A DNA stretch of 7,601 nucleotides from Candidatus Equibacterium intestinale (GTDB lineage Bacteria > Bacteroidota > Bacteroidia > Bacteroidales > UBA932). Positions 1-6,673 of the stretch are shown here, one piece after another. Position 1 is the first letter of the stretch; each line of letters begins with the position of its first letter. A program made the position numbers and the translations under genes. Under the pieces are notes generated by a model that did not search any database, was not told the DNA's origin, and worked only from the letters and a program-made list of their open reading frames with translations. The stretch is taken from NCBI GenBank assembly GCA_018064305.1, contig JAGHVP010000155.1, positions 1 to 7,601 of the forward strand, written 5' to 3'.

Positions 1-165
1 TAATCTCCAGCTTCAGATATTCGAGTTATTCAAAAGAATTACGCTTGCTCTTGTTCTTAAAATTGCTGCTACAATTTCAGTACTTGTCTTGTACTTCTGT
101 CTTCCATTAAGTCAATGAACTCTCCCCTTGCCTCTCAAACGCCTTACGTTCGTTTCTCAAAGGGA
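1..165 (-). other. Probable 5' leader of an rRNA operon (16S gene just off the left edge)
   Basis: This stretch lies directly downstream of a strong minus-strand promoter and has no credible reading frame on either strand. Read on the minus strand it gives a leader of about 165 bases ending in CTGGAGATTA. In Bacteroidetes the 16S gene typically begins near ..TTACAATGAAGAGTTTGATC, so the mature 16S end may lie at or within a few bases of the window edge. Three short hairpins can be drawn: arms 136-141 with 147-152 (six pairs, one G-U, five-base loop), arms 79-83 with 91-95 (AGTAC/GTACT), and arms 60-65 with 72-77 (AAATTG/CAATTT, six-base loop). The heptamer TCTCAAA occurs twice on the plus strand, at 133-139 and 155-161. 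What is seen is a promoter plus a structured non-coding leader. Its identity as an rrn leader is inferred, partly from recalled similarity. The alternative is a long 5' UTR of an unseen protein gene. Confidence 0.65.
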
Positions 166-168
166 CCG

Positions 169-199
169 CAAAGATATACACTTTTTCTTTCCCTGCAAA
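169..199 (-). promoter_or_regulatory. Bacteroidetes housekeeping promoter, likely the rrn promoter
   Basis: On the minus strand the -33 element TTTG (196-199) is followed after exactly 19 bases by the -7 element TATCTTTG (169-176). This matches the Bacteroides primary sigma consensus TTTG / TAnnTTTG in every defined position. Transcription would begin near base 162-166 and run towards base 1. Immediately upstream are A/T tracts that resemble an UP element. The combination of a perfect core, A-tracts and a long untranslated leader fits a ribosomal RNA promoter better than an ordinary gene promoter. The promoter sits about 40 bases beyond the pyrC stop codon. Confidence 0.8.
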
Positions 200-212
200 T
201 TATTTCTTAACT

Positions 213-238
213 TTTTTTGCAAAAAATATTGCAAAAAA
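213..238. repeat. Perfect 10-base inverted repeat built from two TTGCAAAAAA repeats
   Basis: Arms at 213-222 (TTTTTTGCAA) and 229-238 (TTGCAAAAAA) are exact reverse complements around a six-base spacer. The same bases also form a direct repeat, TTGCAAAAAA at 217-226 and 229-238, offset by 12 bases, so the two A-tracts recur at close to one helical turn. The element starts two bases after the pyrC stop and ends 14 bases before the -33 box of the promoter, where an UP element would lie. As RNA it would form an A-U-rich stem without a following U-run on either strand, so it is not a standard intrinsic terminator. It could be an UP element, bent DNA, a dimeric regulator site or a weak terminator for pyrC. 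Confidence 0.7.
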
Positions 239-240
239 CG

Positions 241-1593
241 TCATCTTTCAAATTCCAGTGCGCACACCTTGGGGCGGCCGGCACACAGTTTTCCGTCACG
301 TACTGCAAAGGTTCCGTTCACAACCGTGTGAACCACAGATGAATAGAACTTTTCAACCGGGCTCCAGCCACAGCGTGAAGCCACTGAAGGGGCAGAAGGA
401 GCCTTCATATCGAAGACAACAAGGTCTGCCTTATATCCTTTTCTCACAAAACCACGTGACTTAACCTTCCAAATTCGCGCCAGGGCATGAGCCGCACACT
501 CGAACACAGAAGTGAGCTTCATCTTCCCTTCCGCAACAAGATCGAGCATCATAAGAAGCGAGAACTGCACAAGGGGGATTCCCGACGGAGAATGCAGATA
601 ATCTGTCTGCTTTTCTTCAAGAAGGTGCGGGGCATGGTCGGTGGCGATGGTATCAATAACACCGGAGCGCACTGCATCAAGCAGCGCCCTGCGGTCTGAT
701 GCTCTCTTTATGGCAGGGTTGCATTTCACCAGAGGGCCGAACTCTGCATAGGCCGAATCATCGAAATAGAGATACTGCACACAGGTTTCGGCAGTCACCT
801 TCACCCCTGCTTTCTTTGCTGCTGCCACCATATCCACCTCTTCTGCTGTTGAAAGATGGGTGATATGCAGGTGTGCTCCCGTTTCACGGGCAAGTTCGAT
901 TGCCAGTGACGATGATGCAATGCATGCCTCACGGCTGCGGATAAAAGGATGGGCCTCGAACGGTATGTCATATGCATAAACTTCCTTGAACCCTTCCAGA
1001 TTCCCAGCTATGATTCCGTTATCTTCGCAATGGACAGCGACAGGAATCTTCGATTCTGCAAATATCCTGTGCAGCGATGCCTTGTCATCAACCAGCAGGT
1101 TGCCTGTTGACGAACCCATGAAAACCTTCACACCGCAGACCCGCCTGGTGTCAACTCCTACAATCTGACACAGGTTGGTGCTCGTGGCTCCGATGTAGAA
1201 GGCATAGTTGGCATAAGAGCCGCGTGCCGCCACAGCCTCTTTTGACAGAAGTGCAGCCTCCGAAACTGCCGGAGGGTTGTTGTTGGGCATATCCATATAG
1301 GATGTTACACCGCCGAGCACTGCTGCCGCGCTTTCCGATTCGATGCAGCCTTTATGCGTAGCACCGGGCTCACGGAAATGGACATGTTCGTCTATGAGTC
1401 CCGGAGCTATATGAAGCCCCGTAAGGTCAACGACCTCAGAGGCAAGGTCACGGTATTTCTTCTCAAGTGCTTCGGCGTCCGGGTCGAACGAGGCCCAGAC
1501 ATCGGCGATAGTATCACCTTCGACAAAGACCCCGCCTCCATAGACGAGCCCTTCGTTGACGATTGTGCCGTTGATGAAAAGGATTCCGGGCAT
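241..1593 (-). CDS. pyrC: Dihydroorotase
   Basis: This zinc amidohydrolase interconverts N-carbamoyl-aspartate and dihydroorotate, the third step of de novo pyrimidine synthesis, in the cytoplasm. The 450 residues form a complete amidohydrolase barrel of normal length. Visible motifs are the metal-binding HVH at residues 70-72, followed by a substrate-binding Arg74 (HVHFREPG); MDMPNNNP at 101-108; Lys156 in VKVFMGSSTG, placed as the carboxylated bridging lysine; metal histidines His188 (VHCED) and His246 (HITHLS); and catalytic Asp319 in ATDHAP. The C-terminal strand region (GYKADLVVFD, 387-396) closes the typical beta-sandwich. The ATG is one base after the stop of the upstream glycosyltransferase gene, with no clear Shine-Dalgarno, which suggests coupled translation. 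The stop TGA lies two bases from an inverted repeat and about 40 bases from a probable rrn promoter. Allantoinase or dihydropyrimidinase are the close alternatives. The NNNP and FREPG signatures favour dihydroorotase. Confidence 0.93.
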   Translation of the reverse strand: MPGILFINGTIVNEGLVYGGGVFVEGDTIADVWASFDPDAEALEKKYRDLASEVVDLTGLHIAPGLIDEHVHFREPGATHKGCIESESAAAVLGGVTSYMDMPNNNPPAVSEAALLSKEAVAARGSYANYAFYIGATSTNLCQIVGVDTRRVCGVKVFMGSSTGNLLVDDKASLHRIFAESKIPVAVHCEDNGIIAGNLEGFKEVYAYDIPFEAHPFIRSREACIASSSLAIELARETGAHLHITHLSTAEEVDMVAAAKKAGVKVTAETCVQYLYFDDSAYAEFGPLVKCNPAIKRASDRRALLDAVRSGVIDTIATDHAPHLLEEKQTDYLHSPSGIPLVQFSLLMMLDLVAEGKMKLTSVFECAAHALARIWKVKSRGFVRKGYKADLVVFDMKAPSAPSVASRCGWSPVEKFYSSVVHTVVNGTFAVRDGKLCAGRPKVCALEFER

Positions 1594-1594
1594 C

Positions 1595-2326
1595 TTATTG
1601 TCTTGGCTTGATTCTGCGCAGTTTCAGCCCCATGACGCCCCAGAAAGCCTCACCGAAAATACCGCTGCTCATCTTCGAGACACCTTCGGTGCGGTCTACG
1701 AAAATGATGGGGACTTCGGCAATCTTGAAACCAAGCTTGTACGAAGTGTATTTCATTTCAATCTGGAAGCCGTACCCCTTCATCTTGACGCGGTCGAAGT
1801 CGATGGTCTCAAGCACCTTGCGTCGGTAGCACACAAATCCTGCAGTAGTGTCGAACACCCTCATGCCCAAGACTGTGCGCACATCGGTCGATGCGAAATA
1901 AGACATCACCACGCGCCCGATAGGCCAGTTGATGACACTGATACCCTTGCAGTAGCGCGAGCCGATGGACACATCCGCACCATCTTCTGCGCAGGCCCTG
2001 TAGAGGCGCGGCAGGTCATCGGGATTATGGGAGAAATCGGCATCCATCTCGGTGATGTAATCGTACTGGTGCTCTATCGCCCACTTGAATCCTGCGATAT
2101 AGGCAGTGCCGAGCCCCAGCTTGCCGGTACGCTCCACAATGAAGAGAGAATCGGGAAATTCCGCCATCAGCCCCTTCACGATAGAGGCAGTGCCGTCAGG
2201 CGACCCATCGTCGATTACCAGAATGTGGAAGTCATCCTCCTGGGAACGGACCTTGCGGATGATCTTCTCTATGTTTTCCTTCTCGTTATAGGTAGGAATA
2301 ATGACCAATTTTCTATCTGAACTCAT
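1595..2326 (-). CDS. DPM1-like family 2 glycosyltransferase (polyprenyl-phosphate mannosyltransferase type)
   Basis: The 243-residue protein is a GT-A, family 2 glycosyltransferase of the dolichol-phosphate mannose synthase type. Such enzymes move a sugar, usually mannose from GDP-mannose, onto polyprenyl phosphate at the inner face of the membrane. Visible motifs are IIPTYNE (9-15), the nucleotide-binding VIDDGSPDGT (37-46), the metal-binding DAD at 95-97 in EMDADFSHNP, GSRY (122-125), DTTAGF (159-164), GYGFQIE (184-190) and FVDRTEGVSK (209-218). No membrane segment follows the catalytic domain, so it is the soluble DPM1-only form, and the length is normal for that. The start ATG is 24 bases beyond the tex stop and is backed by conserved residues within ten codons. 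The region before it is A/T-rich, with a marginal promoter-like match. Its product could feed protein O-glycosylation or envelope glycan assembly. Donor and acceptor are inferred from the family. Confidence 0.88.
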   Translation of the reverse strand: MSSDRKLVIIPTYNEKENIEKIIRKVRSQEDDFHILVIDDGSPDGTASIVKGLMAEFPDSLFIVERTGKLGLGTAYIAGFKWAIEHQYDYITEMDADFSHNPDDLPRLYRACAEDGADVSIGSRYCKGISVINWPIGRVVMSYFASTDVRTVLGMRVFDTTAGFVCYRRKVLETIDFDRVKMKGYGFQIEMKYTSYKLGFKIAEVPIIFVDRTEGVSKMSSGIFGEAFWGVMGLKLRRIKPRQ

Positions 2327-2349
2327 AATAATCCAAAATTAATGAAAAA

Positions 2350-4497
2350 TTAATCAAAAATCAAACTGAGTGCTATTCTGGAGCGTTTCAAATCCACCTC
2401 AACCACTTTCACCTCTATCTGCTGGTGGATCTTGAGCACCTGTGACGGGCTTTCAACCCTGGTGCGGGACATGCGTGAAACATGGATCAGGCCGTTCTGC
2501 TTGATGCCGAGGTCCACAAACGCACCGAAATCGGTGATGTTGGTGACAATACCCGGCAATATCATGCCCGGCCTGACATCTTCTATCGTGCGGATATCCT
2601 CATTGAATTCAAACACCTTGATGCTCTGGCGCGGGTCGCGGCCAGGCTTCTTCAATTCTGCAATGATATCCTGCAGGGTGGGCAGTCCCACCTGGTCATC
2701 TACATATCTCGAGAGATCTATGCTGTTGCAGAGCTCTTCGTTGCGCACAAGCGAAGCCACGTCGACATCCAGGTCACGGGCCATCTTCTCTACAATCGGA
2801 TATCTTTCAGGATGGACAGCGGAATTGTCGAGCGGATTGGCGCCACCCGGGATGCGGAGGAAACCGGCGCACTGCTCGTATGCCTTTGCGCCGAGGCGCT
2901 TTACTTTCAGCAGCTCGGAGCGCGACGAAAACGTGCCGTTCTGGGTGCGGTAGTCCACTATGCCGGCGGCAAGTGACGGCCCTACTCCGGATACATACTG
3001 AAGCAGGTACACGCTTGCCGTATTGAGGTTCACACCCACACTGTTTACACAGCTCTCGACCGTATTGTCGAGCTGTTCCTTCAGAAGCGACTGGTCTACA
3101 TCATGCTGGTACTGCCCCACTCCGATCGACTTGGGGTCGATCTTCACAAGTTCTGAAAGAGGGTCCATGAGCCTGCGCCCGATAGAGACTGCACCGCGCA
3201 CCGTAACATCATAGTCAGGGAACTCGTCGCGGGCGATCTTCGATGCCGAATAGACCGAAGCGCCGTCTTCACTTACAGAAAAGACCCTGATTCCTTCAGG
3301 AAGTGCTATTTTCTTTATGAAATATTCTGTTTCACGGCCGGCTGTGCCGTTGCCGATTGCAATCACTTCTATATTGTATGCCTGAACCATGTTGGAAATC
3401 TTCTTCATGGCCATGACACGCTCGTTTACAGGAGGATGCGGATAGATTGTATCGTTGTGCAGAAGATTGCCCTGGGCATCCAGGCACACCACCTTGCAGC
3501 CGGTGCGGAAGCCCGGATCGATTGCCATGGTGCGTTTCTGCCCCACCGGTGCGGCAAGCAGCAGCTGGCGCAGATTCTCACCGAACACCTTTATCGACTC
3601 TACATCTGCCTTTTCCTTGGCTATGCGCAGCGCCTCGTTCTCTATCGAAGGATGCAGCAGGCGCTTGTAACTGTCTTTCACTGCACTCGAAATCAGACTC
3701 CTGCATGCAGGGGAAAGGTTGCGTATGTCACGCATCACAATATTTTCAATCTTACCCACAGTGCGTTCAGCGTCCATCTCCACATGTACCGTAAGCATGC
3801 CTGTGGATGCACCGCGGAGGAGTGCAAGAAGCCGGTGCGACGCCACCCTGTACAGCGGTTCCTTATGGTCGAACCAGTTGCGGTAGCGGTCTGATTCCTC
3901 TTCGTTCGATGCACCTTCCTTTGAAAGTTTCGATGAAACCGCGCCCCACTTGAGGTAGCTGTCACGCAATGTCTGACGTACCCTGGCATTTTCACTCACC
4001 TGCTCGGCAATAATGTCAGACGCACCTTTCAGCGCCTCATCGGCATCAGGCACATCCTTGTTTACAAAACGCTGCGCTTCACGTGCCGGATCCTGGCACC
4101 TTCCGCTCATGATTGACTCAGCCAGCGGCTTCAACCCCTTCTCCGCCGCTATCGAAGCCCTAGTGCGCTTCTTGGGGCGGTAAGGCAGGTAGAGGTCTTC
4201 CAGCGCCGTCAGGTCCACTTCTTTCTCGATGGCGTTTCGTAGTTCATCGGTCAGCGCCCCCTGCTCTTCAATGGATTTCAGAACAGCAGCCTTGCGCTTG
4301 TCAAGATCGGTGAAATAGCCGAAATAATGCTTGACCTCGGCCACCTGGACTTCATCCAGACCGCCGGTGCGCTCTTTACGATAACGGCTGATAAACGGGA
4401 TGGTTGCTCCATCCTCAAACAGCTCCACGCAGTGCAGCACCTGCCATGGCGCCACATTCATAAGTGAGCTGATGTGCTTGATATAAAGGTCAGTCAT
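2350..4497 (-). CDS. tex: Tex, S1 RNA-binding transcription accessory protein
   Basis: Tex is a conserved cytoplasmic nucleic-acid-binding protein related to eukaryotic Spt6, linked to transcription and RNA handling. The 715 residues are close to full family length and show all expected parts: the N-terminal Tex region with the ATIPFISRYRKERTGGLDE signature (31-49); a central helical region; a YqgF/RNase H-like fold starting at TMAIDPGFRTGCK (323-335) and including IGNGTAGRETE (381-391); a double helix-hairpin-helix at about 488-550 (SGVGPSLAAGI, then KRLGAKAYEQCAGFLRI); and a C-terminal S1 domain at about 643-712 (MILPGIVTNITDFGAFVDL, IKQNGLIHVS). The start ATG lies inside the end of the clc gene in the eight-base overlap ATGACTGA, so translation is likely coupled. 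I see no missing domain or frameshift. Confidence 0.95.
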   Translation of the reverse strand: MTDLYIKHISSLMNVAPWQVLHCVELFEDGATIPFISRYRKERTGGLDEVQVAEVKHYFGYFTDLDKRKAAVLKSIEEQGALTDELRNAIEKEVDLTALEDLYLPYRPKKRTRASIAAEKGLKPLAESIMSGRCQDPAREAQRFVNKDVPDADEALKGASDIIAEQVSENARVRQTLRDSYLKWGAVSSKLSKEGASNEEESDRYRNWFDHKEPLYRVASHRLLALLRGASTGMLTVHVEMDAERTVGKIENIVMRDIRNLSPACRSLISSAVKDSYKRLLHPSIENEALRIAKEKADVESIKVFGENLRQLLLAAPVGQKRTMAIDPGFRTGCKVVCLDAQGNLLHNDTIYPHPPVNERVMAMKKISNMVQAYNIEVIAIGNGTAGRETEYFIKKIALPEGIRVFSVSEDGASVYSASKIARDEFPDYDVTVRGAVSIGRRLMDPLSELVKIDPKSIGVGQYQHDVDQSLLKEQLDNTVESCVNSVGVNLNTASVYLLQYVSGVGPSLAAGIVDYRTQNGTFSSRSELLKVKRLGAKAYEQCAGFLRIPGGANPLDNSAVHPERYPIVEKMARDLDVDVASLVRNEELCNSIDLSRYVDDQVGLPTLQDIIAELKKPGRDPRQSIKVFEFNEDIRTIEDVRPGMILPGIVTNITDFGAFVDLGIKQNGLIHVSRMSRTRVESPSQVLKIHQQIEVKVVEVDLKRSRIALSLIFD

Positions 4498-6328
4498 GAG
4501 ATACCTGGTGCAATTGCTCGCGGTAAGAGGTGAATATCTGAGATTTTGAGACGAAGCCGAGATATCTTCCCTGCTCGTCCAGGACAGGCAGGTTCCAGGC
4601 TTCGGTAGATTCGAACTTGTTCATCACACTCTCCATCTTCTCTTTGCTGGAGAGCACGGAAGGAGAATCTTTCACAATCTCCTTTATGGTAACCTTGTCG
4701 TACAGGTCACTGTTGAACATGATGTTGCGCACGTCGTCGACAAACACAAGCCCCTGGTAGATTCCTTCATCATCCACAACGGGGATGATGTTGCGGTTTG
4801 ACGATGAGATTATTTCAACCAGGTCGCCAAGTTTCTTGTCGATGCCCACCGGGCTGAAATCAGTTTCAATGAAGTCGCTTATCTTGAGAAGAGTAAGCAC
4901 CGCCTGGTCGCTGTCGTGAGTCAGCAGCTCGCCCGAGGCTGCGATACGCTTCGTATAGATCGAATACTGCTCGAACATTCTGATTGTGGCGAAAGATATC
5001 GCCGACACAATCATCAGGGGGAACATCAGCACATATCCGCCAGATATCTCTGCAATGAGGAAGATTGCAGTAAGCGGGGCCTGCATCACACCCGCCATGA
5101 GCCCTGCCATACCGACCAGCACAAAGTTGGCCTCCGGCAGCGTATCCACACCACATATCTCCAACAGACGCACCAGGACGAAGCCAGCTATTGCTCCGGT
5201 GAAAAGCGTGGGGCCGAAAGTACCTCCCACTCCGCCGCCACCGTTGGTGAAGGCAGTTGCATAAACCTTCGCCAGCATCACTGCCGTGAAGAACAATATA
5301 ATTATCCACCTGTCAGCGGCAAGCCTGTCAGGAAGGAACATTCCCACAGAACCTATAGGCTCGTTGTTGAGCATGGGCAGCAGTGAATTGTAACCTTCTC
5401 CATAGAGCTGGGGGAAAAGGAATATCATCACACCGAGCAGTACGGCACAGAACGACCATTTGGTGTATGGATTCTTGAACCGCTTGAGCTTGTCTTCCAC
5501 ACGGAGAGTGGTGCGGAGGAAATATAACGAGATGAAACCGCAGGCGATGCCCAGTATGATGTAATACGGAATGTTTGAAAGGGCGAAACTGTCTACTGCA
5601 TTGGGGAACACGACATCTTTTCCGAGGAAGAGATACGAGACCATAGTGGCGGTTACAGACGAGAACAGCAGCGGAAGTATTGATGTAACAGATATATTAA
5701 ACATCAAAATCTCCAAAGTAAACAACACACCCGCAATAGGAGCTTTGAAGATACCGGCAACAGCGCCTGCAGCGCCACACCCAAGCATGATTGTCATCTG
5801 CTTGTACGACAGCCCGAGCAGCTTGGCGACATTCGAACCGATGGCGGCACCTGTATAGACGATGGGCGCCTCCGCTCCAACCGACCCTCCGAAACCGATA
5901 GTAACTGAACTTGTCACCACGCTCGACCACGTATTGTGCTTCGGGATGCGCGCCTCGTTGCGGGAGATCGCCCTCAGCACGCGGGTCACTCCATGTCCGA
6001 TATTGTTCTTTATCACAAACTTGACAAGAAGCAGCGAAATAAGCATTCCCACACCGGGAGTAACAAGGTAGAACCAGTTGTAGCCGTGGTCGGCAAAACC
6101 GGCCGAGAGCCATCTCTGAATAAGCTCCACGGCATATTTGAGCACAACTGCCGCAAGGCCGCTCAAAAGCCCCACAACAATAGACAGCACTAAAAGCAAA
6201 GTGCGCTCAGGTGTAGACTTGAGCGCATTTTGTATTCTGACAATCAGCTGATTGCAATATGTTTTAATCTTCTTCGTTATCGTCGTCCTGCTGAGTGTTG
6301 AAATCGCTGTCGTTGCCGGGAAGTACAT
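4490..6328 (-). CDS. ClC-family chloride channel/transporter with two C-terminal CBS domains
   Basis: This is an inner-membrane ClC protein of 612 residues from the chosen start. The pore motifs are present: GHGVT (111-115, in place of GSGIP), GGSVGAEAP (147-155) with the gating glutamate Glu153, GAAGAVAGIFKAPIAG (185-200), GGGGVGGTFGPTLF (363-376) and a Tyr458 that fits the inner-gate tyrosine. About residues 42-455 are hydrophobic helices. A CBS pair follows at roughly 484-540 and 547-605, probably sensing a nucleotide. The residue after Glu206 is Ile207, where coupled exchangers of the E. coli type carry the internal proton glutamate, so the protein may be a channel or an uncoupled transporter. 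Start choice: the ATG at 6328 has a purine-rich GGAGAAGGGG about 5 bases upstream and overlaps the upstream gene by 65 bases. An ATG at 6358 and a TTG at 6388 are possible longer starts. The first 40 residues are weakly family-like. Confidence 0.9.
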   Translation of the reverse strand: MYFPATTAISTLSRTTITKKIKTYCNQLIVRIQNALKSTPERTLLLVLSIVVGLLSGLAAVVLKYAVELIQRWLSAGFADHGYNWFYLVTPGVGMLISLLLVKFVIKNNIGHGVTRVLRAISRNEARIPKHNTWSSVVTSSVTIGFGGSVGAEAPIVYTGAAIGSNVAKLLGLSYKQMTIMLGCGAAGAVAGIFKAPIAGVLFTLEILMFNISVTSILPLLFSSVTATMVSYLFLGKDVVFPNAVDSFALSNIPYYIILGIACGFISLYFLRTTLRVEDKLKRFKNPYTKWSFCAVLLGVMIFLFPQLYGEGYNSLLPMLNNEPIGSVGMFLPDRLAADRWIIILFFTAVMLAKVYATAFTNGGGGVGGTFGPTLFTGAIAGFVLVRLLEICGVDTLPEANFVLVGMAGLMAGVMQAPLTAIFLIAEISGGYVLMFPLMIVSAISFATIRMFEQYSIYTKRIAASGELLTHDSDQAVLTLLKISDFIETDFSPVGIDKKLGDLVEIISSSNRNIIPVVDDEGIYQGLVFVDDVRNIMFNSDLYDKVTIKEIVKDSPSVLSSKEKMESVMNKFESTEAWNLPVLDEQGRYLGFVSKSQIFTSYREQLHQVSHD

Positions 6329-6620
6329 CGTTATCCCCTTCTCCACCTTCGTCGTCATCGCCGTTGGCGTTGAAAAGGTCTTTCTCAACTGAATCGATGT
6401 CGTCGGTGTTGACGTTGATCTTTACAAGATATATTGCATCGGGAATCTCCACTGTAACTGCGTGGAAGAAGGTTCCGTCAGGTTTGTCCACTTTGAAGAT
6501 GTCACCCAGGTAATCTGCATATCCGCGGGGATATTTCTCGTTGAAGGCATCTCTCAATTCCTGGGACATGTTGTCGTAGCTAATAACTGCTCTGCGTTTG
6601 TTTGATGGTCCTACTGACAT
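6264..6620 (-). CDS. Conserved Bacteroidetes-type hypothetical protein with a strongly acidic tail
   Basis: The 118-residue protein has no function I can name. Residues 1-80 look like a small folded domain (SYDNMSQELRDAFNEKYPRG at 14-33, then DGTFFHAVTVEIPDAIYLVK at 48-67) with a basic patch at NKRR (7-10). Residues 81-118 contain no Lys or Arg, and 15 of the last 31 residues are Asp or Glu, giving a disordered acidic tail. There is no signal peptide, membrane segment or cysteine. I recall similar small proteins in other Bacteroidetes, with the same start-and-acidic-tail pattern. The ATG is followed at once by family-like sequence and is preceded by an A/T-rich 53-base gap after the radical SAM gene. 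The last 21 codons overlap the start of clc in another frame, so the two are probably translated from one message. A nucleic-acid or ribosome-linked role would be a guess. Confidence 0.75.
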   Translation of the reverse strand: MSVGPSNKRRAVISYDNMSQELRDAFNEKYPRGYADYLGDIFKVDKPDGTFFHAVTVEIPDAIYLVKINVNTDDIDSVEKDLFNANGDDDEGGEGDNDVLPGNDSDFNTQQDDDNEED

Positions 6621-6673
6621 AGTTATGGTTATTTATATGGTTTCGGTTTGATTGGGATGCAATAATAGAAAAA

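Noticed and set aside
40..60. A boxA-like string on the plus strand (TTGCTCTTGTTCTTAAA).
   Set aside because: It lies on the strand opposite to the predicted rRNA leader, so it would not be present in the leader RNA as an antitermination signal.
205..243. An intrinsic terminator for pyrC formed by the inverted repeat.
   Set aside because: The stem is almost entirely A-U and no U-run follows on the minus strand, so it does not meet the usual terminator pattern. It is recorded as a repeat instead.
128..331. An open frame on the plus strand across the promoter and the end of pyrC.
   Set aside because: It covers the A/T-rich promoter region and antisense pyrC sequence, has a low-complexity product and shows no family-like motif.
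1556..2320. A 254-codon plus-strand frame opposite the glycosyltransferase gene.
   Set aside because: The minus-strand frame shows every DPM1-type motif. The antisense product shows none and is a shadow caused by codon bias.
5221..5250. A GC-rich cctcccactccgccgccacc run that looks like a short repeat.
   Set aside because: It simply encodes the glycine-rich ClC pore motif GGGGVGG on the minus strand.
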